DNA from: Buchananella sp. 14KM1171
GTDB lineage: Bacteria > Actinomycetota > Actinomycetes > Actinomycetales > Actinomycetaceae
DNA: 64,000 bases
Assembly: GCF_041380365.1 (NCBI RefSeq)
Contig: NZ_CP159981.1
Location: forward strand, 558,001 to 622,000
Direction of reading: 5' to 3'
Numbering within the stretch: position 1 is the stretch's first letter; the number at the start of each line of letters is the position of its first letter. This document shows, in pieces, positions 51,068 through 64,000 of the stretch. The notes under the pieces were generated by a model. It was not told the origin of the DNA and ran no database searches. It saw only the letters and a list, made by a program, of their open reading frames with translations. The position numbers and the translations under genes are program-made.

Positions 51068-51197
51068 ACTAGACGTTCGGCTCTTCAGCTCGACGTTCGG
51101 CTTTTCAGCTCGACGTTCAGCCCGTCAACTCGACGTTTGGGCCGGGTTTTCGTCGAGTTGAAGCTTCGAACGTCTAGTTGGGGTGTCGAACGTCGAG
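51068..51197. repeat. Family B dyad array, copy B3
   Basis: Forward cores lie at 51068, 51088, 51108 and 51128; reverse cores at 51148, 51168 and 51188. It is a 4 + 3 version, and the flanking spacer (TTTCACGTTCCGGGTGG and GTCAACTAGACG) matches B2 and B4. Confidence 0.85.
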
Positions 51198-51274
51198 TTT
51201 CACGTTCCGGGTGGGGTGGTCCTGGCTGGCTTGGTTGATGACGCCCCACCGACGCTGCGCAGGTCCCCCAGTCA

Positions 51275-51446
51275 ACTAGACGTTTGCCCCTTCGTCTCGA
51301 CGTTTGGGTCTTCGGCTCGACGTTTGGGCTGGTCTTTCGTCGAGTTGAGGCATCGAACGTCGTGTTGGGGTTTCGAACGTCGTGTTGGGGTTTCGAACGT
51401 CGAGATGGAGCATCGAACGTCTAGTTAGGGCCGGGTTTCGTCTAGT
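51275..51446. repeat. Family B dyad array, copy B4
   Basis: Forward cores lie at 51275, 51295 and 51315; reverse cores at 51335, 51355, 51375, 51395 and 51415, with one further core out of register at 51437. The arms are unequal (3 + 5), showing that unit number changes by gain and loss. Confidence 0.8.
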
Positions 51447-51516
51447 TTCAACACCGGGGGTGTGTTGCCGTGGTTGGTGCGGGTGTGGTGTTGGGCTGGT
51501 TTGGGTGGGTGTGGGG

Positions 51517-51559
51517 ACGGCCCCCGTTGCTGCGGTTTGGTTCGCGCTACGGGGGCCGT
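51517..51559 (-). terminator. Candidate rrn operon terminator
   Basis: ACGGCCCCCGT and ACGGGGGCCGT form an 11-bp stem with a 21-base loop, about 15 bp past the 5S 3' end. No T-run follows. Confidence 0.5.
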
Positions 51560-51574
51560 TGTGTTGTGGTTGGT

Positions 51575-51690
51575 GGCGGCGGTGTCCTACTCTCCCACAC
51601 CCTGGCGGGTGCAGTACCATTGGCGCTGGCAGGCTTAGCTTCCGGGTTCGGTATGGGGCCGGGCGTTTCCCTGCTGCTGTGACCGCCGCA
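51575..51690 (-). rRNA. rrf: 5S ribosomal RNA
   Basis: About 116 nt on the minus strand. The 5' GGCGGTCACAGCAGCAGGGA, the CCGAACCCGGAAGCTAAG core and the 3' GAGAGTAGGACACCGCC match actinobacterial 5S rRNA. Ends are approximate to a few bases. Confidence 0.95.
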
Positions 51691-51774
51691 CGTGTTTTAA
51701 CCCTTGGTGGGTTTGTAACCGTATAGGGGGTGTGAGCGTGTGGTGTTGTGTTCGGGTTTGTTGTTTCGTGTGTT

Positions 51775-56860
<5,086 letters not shown>

Positions 56861-57020
56861 AACCAAAACCAACCAACCCACAAACGAGCCAGCCAGCCAA
56901 AGCCCCTGCCAGAAACCCTGACAAAAACAACACCCAACCAAAAAGGCCAGGCAAACAAAACAGACCAACCAAAACAGTCAGCCCAAAAAACAAACACTAA
57001 ACAAAAAACAAACCACACAC
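56861..57020 (-). other. rrn leader between boxA and 16S
   Basis: T/G-rich on the transcribed strand (long GTTTTTTG and TTGGTTGG runs), as in many actinobacterial rrn leaders. It is complementary in part to the spacer side of 16S and should include 16S processing sequences. No gene. Confidence 0.6.
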
Positions 57021-57040
57021 TATTGAGTTCCCAAACAACA
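57021..57040 (-). promoter_or_regulatory. rrn antitermination boxA-like element
   Basis: The minus strand reads TGTTGTTTGGGAACTCAATA, matching the conserved TTTGAGAACTCAATA block of actinobacterial rrn leaders. Confidence 0.7.
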
Positions 57041-57178
57041 CCCACACCCACCAGAACACCAGCCCCAAACAGAACCAGCACCCCAACAAGATGGCTTGTT
57101 GATCGCTCCTCCGTGGCCCGCAGGCCTCAGATTCACTGCTCGCTTCCCGGAAGCCGTGCTCCCCGGCAGCGAGTGAAT

Positions 57179-57207
57179 AATTTACGCAGTTTCCGCAGCC
57201 GTGTCAA
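57179..57207 (-). promoter_or_regulatory. rrn operon promoter
   Basis: On the minus strand a perfect TTGACA (57202-57207) is followed, after exactly 17 bp, by TAAATT (57179-57184). It lies about 320 bp upstream of 16S and above boxA, as expected for a strong sigma-70-type rrn promoter. Confidence 0.8.
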
Positions 57208-57266
57208 CTCCGATCCACGTGGCACGCAACACACGCCCCATTTTCCCCGGAATCGCAACGAAAATT

Positions 57267-57298
57267 GGTGGGCGGGGTGGCTTGCCACCCCGCCCACC
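57267..57298 (-). terminator. Rho-independent terminator of the malic enzyme gene
   Basis: A perfect 14-bp stem (GGTGGGCGGGGTGG / CCACCCCGCCCACC) with a CTTG loop; on the transcribed strand AATTTT follows. Confidence 0.8.
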
Positions 57299-57331
57299 AG
57301 GCTTCAACCGCCGGGCCTTCGCCCTTCCGGC

Positions 57332-58717
<1,386 letters not shown>

Positions 58718-58875
58718 GCTCGCTCCTCACATGAAGACGTGATGTTCGCCCCGATATTGGCGCGCCCACCCCCCGATTGGCTAGTACCTAAGGCCCACAA
58801 TTTCGCGCGTGTCATTTGTGGACGACGTTTTCCCGCCCGCCCCCAAGCAGTCACCGCCCACAGCCAGGCGAAAAT

Positions 58876-58918
58876 CACTAGGCGGGAGCGTCCAGTTACT
58901 GGACGCTCCCGCCTAGTG
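58876..58918 (-). terminator. Terminator of the gatCAB operon
   Basis: CACTAGGCGGGAGCGTCCAG and CTGGACGCTCCCGCCTAGTG form a perfect stem with a very tight loop; ATTTTCG follows on the transcribed strand. It is 9 bp past the gatB stop. Confidence 0.8.
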
Positions 58919-58927
58919 CGGAACGGC

Positions 58928-60424
58928 TCAGGCGCCGCAGACCTCCATGATCAGCTCGCGCACGCGGGCGGCGTCGGCCTGCCCCTTGGTGGCCCTCATG
59001 ACCGCGCCGACGATCGCACCGGCGGCCGCGACCTTGCCGGAGCGGATCTTGTCCGCCACGTCGGGCTGCGCGGCCAGCGCCTCCTCGACTGCGGTCCGCA
59101 GGGCGCCGTCGTCGCTCACCACCGCCAGGCCGCGCTTTGCCACGACCTCAGCGGCGCTGCCCTCGCCGGCGAGCATGCCGGCCAGCGCCTGGCGCGCCAG
59201 CTTGTCATTCAACTCGCCCTTGTCCACCAAGGCGGCCAGCTCTGCAACGTCGGCCGGACCAACCGGTAACTCCTCCAGCGCCACGCCGCGCTCCTTGGCC
59301 TCGCGGGAGAGCTCACCCAGCCACCACTTCCGGGCGGCCGCAGCGCCGGCACCAGCCGCCACGGTCGCCTCGATGATGTCCAGGGCGCCGGCGTTCAGAA
59401 CGTCGCGCATCTCCAGGTCGGTGCAAGCCCACTCCTCCTGCAGGCGGCGGCGGCGCACCGCCGGCATCTCCGGCAGGCAGGCGCGCACCTCCTCCACCCA
59501 CTCCGGCGTGCACACCACCGGCACCAGGTCCGGCTCGGGGAAGTAGCGGTAGTCGTCCGCGTCAGACTTCTCGCGGCCAGCAGAAGTGGTACCCGTATCC
59601 TCATGCCAGTGGCGCGTCTCCTGCACCACCTTGCCGCCACCCGCCAGGATCGCGCCCTGGCGCTGCATCTCAAAACGCACCGCCCGCTCGATCGCGCGGA
59701 AGGAGTTGACGTTCTTGGTCTCCGTGCGAGTGCCCAGCGGCGCGTCCACTCCCTCGCGTAGCGAGACGTTAATGTCCGCACGCACGTTGCCGCGCTCCAT
59801 GCGGGCCTCGCTCACGCCCAACGCGCGGAAGATGTCCCGCAACGCCTGCACGTACGCGCGCGCCACCTCGGGGGCCCGCTCCCCCGCCCCGGCAACGGGA
59901 CGAGTCACGATCTCCACCAGCGGCACGCCGGCGCGGTTGTAGTCCACCAGCGAGTAGTCCGCCCCCTGGATGCGACCGGCCGAACCACCCACGTGGGTGT
60001 TCTTGCCGGCATCCTCCTCCATGTGCGCCCGCTCGATCTCCACGCGGAACACCGCGCCGTCCTCCAGCTCCACGTCCAGGTAGCCGTCGTAGGCGATCGG
60101 CTCGTCGTACTGGGAGGTCTGGAAGTTCTTCGGCACGTCCGGGTAGAAGTAGTTCTTCCGGGCAAAACGGCAAGACTCGCGGATCTTGCAGTTCAGCGCC
60201 AGGCCGATCATCACCGCGTAACGCACCGCCGTCGCGTTCACCACCGGCAGAGTGCCCGGCAGACCCAGCGACACCGGAGTGACGTACTCGTTCGGCTCGC
60301 CACCAAACGCGTTCGGGGCGCCATCAAACATCTTCGTGGCCGTCCCCAGCTCCACGTGCACCTCGATGCCCAGCACCGGGTCGAAGCGGGCGGTGACCTC
60401 GTCGTAGTCCAGCAGGTCCGTCAT
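58928..60424 (-). CDS. gatB: Asp-tRNA(Asn)/Glu-tRNA(Gln) amidotransferase subunit B
   Basis: The 498-residue product starts [28 protein letters not shown]-type N-terminus ([16 protein letters not shown]), [15 protein letters not shown], [16 protein letters not shown] and [15 protein letters not shown] are GatB signatures, and a C-terminal YqeY/tail domain binds tRNA. GatB phosphorylates the misacylated Glu- or Asp-tRNA and receives ammonia from GatA. It starts one base after the gatA stop codon, within a gatC-gatA-gatB operon. Confidence 0.97.
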   Translation of the reverse strand: MTDLLDYDEVTARFDPVLGIEVHVELGTATKMFDGAPNAFGGEPNEYVTPVSLGLPGTLPVVNATAVRYAVMIGLALNCKIRESCRFARKNYFYPDVPKNFQTSQYDEPIAYDGYLDVELEDGAVFRVEIERAHMEEDAGKNTHVGGSAGRIQGADYSLVDYNRAGVPLVEIVTRPVAGAGERAPEVARAYVQALRDIFRALGVSEARMERGNVRADINVSLREGVDAPLGTRTETKNVNSFRAIERAVRFEMQRQGAILAGGGKVVQETRHWHEDTGTTSAGREKSDADDYRYFPEPDLVPVVCTPEWVEEVRACLPEMPAVRRRRLQEEWACTDLEMRDVLNAGALDIIEATVAAGAGAAAARKWWLGELSREAKERGVALEELPVGPADVAELAALVDKGELNDKLARQALAGMLAGEGSAAEVVAKRGLAVVSDDGALRTAVEEALAAQPDVADKIRSGKVAAAGAIVGAVMRATKGQADAARVRELIMEVCGA

Positions 60425-60425
60425 C

Positions 60426-61928
60426 TCAGTTCTCCTTCAGGGCCGGGGCGCTGGCCAGCAGCGGGCCGCCCCACTTGGACTCCAGGGCGCGCTCCAGCAC
60501 GCCACCGACGCGGTACAGGCGGGCGTCCTCAAACGCCGGCGCCAGGATCTGGAAACCAACCGGCAGGCCCTCAGACAGGCCCGACGGCAAGGACATGCCC
60601 GGCACGCCGGCCAGGTTGGCGGGGATAGTGGCGACGTCGTTCAAATACATCGCCATCGGGTCATCCACCTTGGCGCCGAACTTAAACGCCACCGTCGGCG
60701 CCGTAGGCGAGACCAGAACGTCGGCCTGCTCAAAGGCCTTCGCGAAATCACGCTGCACCAACGTACGAGCCCGCAGCGCCGCCCCGTAATAGTGGTCAAT
60801 GTTGCCGGCGCTCAACGCGTAGGTGCCCAAGATGATGCGGCGCTTAACCTCGTCACCAAAACCGGCCGCACGCGTAGCGGCCATCACGCGCTCTGCCGTC
60901 ACCGGACCATTGTCGGGCTCCACACGCAAGCCATAACGCATGCCATCAAACTTCGCCAGGTTGGAAGAAACCTCCGCCGGCATCAACAGGTAGTAGGCGT
61001 CCAGCGCGATCTCAAACGAAGGGCAGTCCACCTCCACGATCTGCGCACCCGCCTCACGCAGCAGGTCCAGGGACTCCTCGAAGGAGGCGCGCACGCCCTC
61101 CTCGTAGCCCTCGCCCGTCAGCTGCTTGACCACCGCCACGCGCACGCCCTCCAAGGAGGAGGTGTCACGCGCCGCCGCCACGTAACCCGTGCACGGCATC
61201 GGCAGCGAGGTGGAATCCAGCGGGTCGTGACCGCCCATCACCTCGTGGAACAACGCGGCGTCCTCCACGGTGCGCGTGCACGGACCGGCCTGGTCCAACG
61301 AGGAAGCCATCGCAATGAGGCCATAGCGGGAAATCGAGCCATACGTGGGCTTCACGCCCACCGTGCCCGTCACCGCCGCCGGCTGACGGATCGAACCACC
61401 CGTGTCCGTGCCCACCGCCAGCGGCGCCTCAAACGCGCCCACCGCAGCGGCCGATCCACCACCACTACCGCCAGGAATGCGCTCCAGGTCCCACGGGTTG
61501 CGAGTGGGGCCGAACGCGGAGTGCTCCGTGGACGAGCCCATCGCGAACTCGTCCATGTTCGTCTTGCCCAAGATCGGCATGCCCGCAGCGCGCAGCTTCT
61601 TCACCAGCGTCGCGTCGTACGGGGGAATCCAACCCTCCAGCATCTTCGATGCCGCCGTAGTCACCTGGCCCTTCGTGACCACCACGTCCTTCACCGCCAC
61701 CGGCACACCAGCCAACGGGTGCAGCTCCTCGCCCGCAGCGCGGCGAGCGTCCACGTCCGCCGCCGTCGCCAGGGCATCCTCCCCACTCACGTTCAGGAAC
61801 GCGTGCACCTCCCCATCCACCGCAGCGATACGGTCCAGGTGCGCCTGGGTCAGCTCAACCGAGCTCACCTCACCGGCGGCCAGCATCGCGGCCTGCTTGG
61901 CCGCACTGTGCTTGATCAGCTCGTTCAC
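60426..61928 (-). CDS. gatA: Asp-tRNA(Asn)/Glu-tRNA(Gln) amidotransferase subunit A
   Basis: The 500-residue amidase-signature enzyme releases ammonia from glutamine for GatB. The catalytic Lys lies in [10 protein letters not shown], and the Ser-Ser region in [14 protein letters not shown] with [16 protein letters not shown]. The C-terminus contains [11 protein letters not shown] and [11 protein letters not shown]. The GTG start (61926-61928) overlaps the gatC stop as GTGA, so translation is coupled. Confidence 0.97.
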   Translation of the reverse strand: MNELIKHSAAKQAAMLAAGEVSSVELTQAHLDRIAAVDGEVHAFLNVSGEDALATAADVDARRAAGEELHPLAGVPVAVKDVVVTKGQVTTAASKMLEGWIPPYDATLVKKLRAAGMPILGKTNMDEFAMGSSTEHSAFGPTRNPWDLERIPGGSGGGSAAAVGAFEAPLAVGTDTGGSIRQPAAVTGTVGVKPTYGSISRYGLIAMASSLDQAGPCTRTVEDAALFHEVMGGHDPLDSTSLPMPCTGYVAAARDTSSLEGVRVAVVKQLTGEGYEEGVRASFEESLDLLREAGAQIVEVDCPSFEIALDAYYLLMPAEVSSNLAKFDGMRYGLRVEPDNGPVTAERVMAATRAAGFGDEVKRRIILGTYALSAGNIDHYYGAALRARTLVQRDFAKAFEQADVLVSPTAPTVAFKFGAKVDDPMAMYLNDVATIPANLAGVPGMSLPSGLSEGLPVGFQILAPAFEDARLYRVGGVLERALESKWGGPLLASAPALKEN

Positions 61929-62224
61929 GCGTCCTCCCCCAGAATCTGCGGCACCAAGAAACGCCCATCCTCGCTGGCGGGCGCCATCGCCAAGGACTCC
62001 TCCTGGGACAGCGTCGGCACTACGACGTCCTCACGCATGACGTTCGTCAGCGGAATCGGGTGAGACGTGGCCGGCACGTCCGGCCCCACAAACTGGTTGA
62101 TTCGCGCCACAGAGTTGGCGATCACCTCCAGCTCGCTGGCCAGCTTGGCCGCCTCCTGGTCTGTCATTGCAATGCGCGCGAGGCCCGCCAAGCGGTGCAC
62201 CTCGCCGGTGGTGAACGTGGTCAT
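61925..62224 (-). CDS. gatC: Asp-tRNA(Asn)/Glu-tRNA(Gln) amidotransferase subunit C
   Basis: The 99-residue product starts [20 protein letters not shown]. GatC wraps around GatA and stabilises the amidotransferase; [16 protein letters not shown] and the LRxDxxxP-like [17 protein letters not shown] segment fit the family. First gene of the operon. The ATG at 62222-62224 is preferred to a longer in-frame start because the family begins here. It is divergent from the PLD gene with a 45-bp gap. Confidence 0.95.
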   Translation of the reverse strand: MTTFTTGEVHRLAGLARIAMTDQEAAKLASELEVIANSVARINQFVGPDVPATSHPIPLTNVMREDVVVPTLSQEESLAMAPASEDGRFLVPQILGEDA

Positions 62225-62269
62225 GGGCTCGATTCTAGTGTCAGCCAGCCATTGCATAGAGTTACCACC

Positions 62270-63556
62270 ATGACATCGTGGCGCTACCGCCTTGCACGCA
62301 AACTCTTAACCCCACCCAGCCCGCGCACCATCACCCGCGCAGCCAAGTGGTGGATCGGCAGCATCGCCGCCGCCCAGGCGGTCACCCTTGCCACCGTGAT
62401 GATCAACGATCACCTGCGAAAGCGCCGCAAGGTCACCGCTGATTCGTTCCTCACCGGCCCGCCCGAGGCCACCTCCGTGGCCGGCAACTGCGTCACCACC
62501 TACACCGATGCCCGGGCCTTGTACGAGGCCATGCTCGCCTCCATTCGCGCGGCCAAGCACCACATCTACTTCGAGACCTACATCTGGAAGAGCGACGAAT
62601 GGGGCGAGCAGTTCAAGCACGAGCTCATCCAGGCCGCCAAGCGCGGCGTTGACGTTCGGATCATCTACGACGCCTTCGGCAACTGGGTGGTGGACCCCCG
62701 CCTGTTCGCCTTCCCCAAGATGGCCAACCTGCACGTGCTGCGCTTCCCCACCTTCAACTGGGGAATGCTCTCCCTCTCCCTGCGCCACTTTGGCCGCGAC
62801 CACCGCAAAATCCTGGTGGTGGACGGCGTGGACGGCTACACCGGCGGCTACAACATCGGCAGCCTGTACCACGCCGAGTGGCGCGACACCCACGTGCGCG
62901 TGCAGGGCGAGGGGGCCTGGGAGCTCGAAAACGCCTTCGTTGACTTCTGGAACGAGCACCGGCGCGGCAAGCTGCCCGCCCTGCCCGACGCAGGAGCCCG
63001 ATCCTGGAACGCCCGCATCCGCGCCGCCCAGAACACCCCCACTAAATGGCTCTTCCCCGTCCGCGGCCTGTACATCGACGCGTGCGAGCGGGCCACCGAC
63101 CGCGTCTGGATCACCCAGGCCTACTTCATCCCCGACCAGGAAATCCTGGACGCCCTCATCGCGGCCGCCAGGCGCGGGGTGGACGTGAAGGTGCTGGTGC
63201 CGGAGATCTCCAACCACGTGGTCGCCGACTGGGTGGCCCGCTCCCACTACTCCCGCCTCCTGGAGGCCGGCGTGGAGCTGTGGCTCTACCGGGGCGCAAT
63301 GATCCACGCAAAGACCGCCACCGTGGACGGCCGCTGGTCCACCATCGGCACCGCCAACATCGACCGTCTCAGCCTGCGCGGCAACTACGAGGTCAACCTG
63401 GAGTTCTTCGACTACGGCCAGGCGCAAAACATGGAGGCGGTCTTTCTGCGGGACCTCAGCCAGTCACGCCGCCTCACCCTGGAGGAATGGGACAACCGCC
63501 CGCTCATCCACCGCGTCGGCGAGCGGCTGCTGCGGCCTTTCGCGCCCCTGATCTAG
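62270..63556 (+). CDS. Phospholipase D-like protein, cardiolipin synthase type
   Basis: The 428-residue product starts MTSWRYRLARKLLTPPSPRT and has one N-terminal membrane segment (about residues 27-46, WWIGSIAAAQAVTLATVMI). Two HKD motifs are intact: DHRKILVVDGVDGYTGGYN near residue 183 and IHAKTATVDGRWSTIGTAN near 345. Such enzymes join two phosphatidylglycerols to cardiolipin or exchange phosphatidyl groups at the membrane. Actinobacteria often make cardiolipin with a CDP-alcohol phosphotransferase-type enzyme instead, so the exact product is uncertain. No clear ribosome-binding site precedes ATG 62270; a TAGAGT -10-like hexamer 8 bp upstream suggests a leaderless mRNA. Confidence 0.87.
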   Translation: MTSWRYRLARKLLTPPSPRTITRAAKWWIGSIAAAQAVTLATVMINDHLRKRRKVTADSFLTGPPEATSVAGNCVTTYTDARALYEAMLASIRAAKHHIYFETYIWKSDEWGEQFKHELIQAAKRGVDVRIIYDAFGNWVVDPRLFAFPKMANLHVLRFPTFNWGMLSLSLRHFGRDHRKILVVDGVDGYTGGYNIGSLYHAEWRDTHVRVQGEGAWELENAFVDFWNEHRRGKLPALPDAGARSWNARIRAAQNTPTKWLFPVRGLYIDACERATDRVWITQAYFIPDQEILDALIAAARRGVDVKVLVPEISNHVVADWVARSHYSRLLEAGVELWLYRGAMIHAKTATVDGRWSTIGTANIDRLSLRGNYEVNLEFFDYGQAQNMEAVFLRDLSQSRRLTLEEWDNRPLIHRVGERLLRPFAPLI

Positions 63557-63668
63557 GCCGACCCGAAGCGCGGGTTAGCTGCAGAAATGTGTGTGCAGGC
63601 TCGGCGTGTCGGGGTTGGAACCGCCGGGCGGAGGTGCTCGGCACCGAGCAAGGCGCTGCTCCTGTGCT
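63557..63668. other. Non-coding sequence after the PLD gene
   Basis: No gene or convincing terminator is recognised before the family B array. Confidence 0.4.
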
Positions 63669-63810
63669 CGAATCTAGACGTTTGGGGGCGAATCTCGACG
63701 TTCGGGGGCCCGTCTCGACGTTTGGTGCCGAATCTCGACGTAAACCAGGTCGGGATCGTCGAGTTGAAAGGCCAAACGTCGAGTTGAAAGGGCGAACGTC
63801 GAGATTCACG
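63669..63810. repeat. Family B dyad array, copy B5
   Basis: Four forward 20-bp units start at 63669, 63689, 63709 and 63729 (for example CGAATCTCGACGTTCGGGGG). An 8-bp centre follows, then three reverse units from 63757, 63777 and 63797 (for example CGTCGAGTTGAAAGGCCAAA). It is 12 kb from B1-B4, with the same core and period. Confidence 0.82.
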
Positions 63811-64000
63811 CTCGCCGTCATCCGGGCAGCGCGCCACCCGGGCAGCACGACGACGCCCGGGCATCAGCGCAGCGCTCATACAAGTGGCTCAGGCACCAGC
63901 CCTCTCCCGATTCCTCCAGGCCCCGGCAGCCCCGGCCGTTAGGGCGGGCGAGAAACGACCGCTCGAAACGGCCCGCCCAGAAACGCAAGAAGTGGCGGGG
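63811..64000. other. Right edge, no gene recognised
   Basis: Contains GGGCGGGC (63942-63949) and GCCCGCCC (63971-63978) as a possible weak hairpin. Nothing else is supported before the window ends. Confidence 0.4.

Noticed and set aside
50571-51446. CRISPR array
   Set aside because: The period is 20 bp with repeats in both orientations, spacers of about 10 bp are semi-conserved rather than unique, and no cas genes are nearby.

Overview
The window is a high-GC bacterial chromosome segment, most consistent with an Actinobacterium of the Actinomycetales/Actinomycetaceae type. The evidence is G/C-rich third codon positions, an IclR-type regulator divergent from leuC, a gatCAB operon, a 23S rRNA of about 3.1 kb, a boxA-type rrn leader, and surface proteins anchored by cell-wall-binding-repeat-2 (CWB2) domains. 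No species is assigned.

Layout. 0-4.3 kb: the 5' part of leuC, a divergent IclR regulator, a GT4 glycosyltransferase, two near-identical tRNA-Glu(CTC) loci and tRNA-Gln(CTG); the 1.2 kb between the two tRNA-Glu copies is non-coding and full of repeats. 4.9-12 kb: two tandem paralogous secreted proteins with CAP, Ig-like, linker and three CWB2 modules. 12-21 kb: gltX, two paralogous lipoproteins, a PLP C-S lyase-like aminotransferase, an FAH-family enzyme, a DUF1624/DUF418-like membrane protein and an AGCS Na+/alanine symporter. 21-24 kb: a DUF3516-type helicase. 24-31 kb: a branched-chain amino acid block on the minus strand (ilvB-ilvN-ilvC, leuB, ilvE, then a lipoprotein). 31.6-46.5 kb: a giant surface-protein gene split by an IS1634-type element. 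46.8-50.3 kb: an AspT/YidE-type transporter and ilvD. 50.6-51.4 kb: a large inverted-repeat array. 51.6-57.2 kb: a complete rrn operon (16S-23S-5S, minus strand) with a clear promoter. 57.3-63.6 kb: malic enzyme, gatC-gatA-gatB and a cardiolipin-synthase-like PLD protein.

How the genes work together. leuC, leuB, ilvB, ilvN, ilvC, ilvD and ilvE cover most of valine/isoleucine/leucine synthesis, and the IclR protein divergent from leuC is a plausible local regulator. gltX, the tRNA-Glu and tRNA-Gln genes and gatCAB belong to the route that charges tRNA-Glu and, by transamidation, tRNA-Gln and/or tRNA-Asn. Three proteins end in triple CWB2 modules, so this cell probably displays large secreted proteins by non-covalent wall binding.

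Most unusual observations. (1) Two unrelated families of intergenic element share one geometry: 20-bp units repeated in exact register, with the two arms in opposite orientation around a dyad. Family A has four copies (3.0, 3.5, 13.8 and 31.2 kb) bounded by TTGCGCAA-type termini; family B has four tandem copies behind the rrn operon and a fifth at 63.7 kb. (2) The IS in the giant gene is flanked by a 287-bp target duplication. Removing the IS and one copy restores an uninterrupted 4,291-codon reading frame, so recombination between the copies could switch the protein back on. (3) A 675-bp stretch inside that gene is duplicated and appears identical. GC differences and domain counts quoted here were judged by eye.
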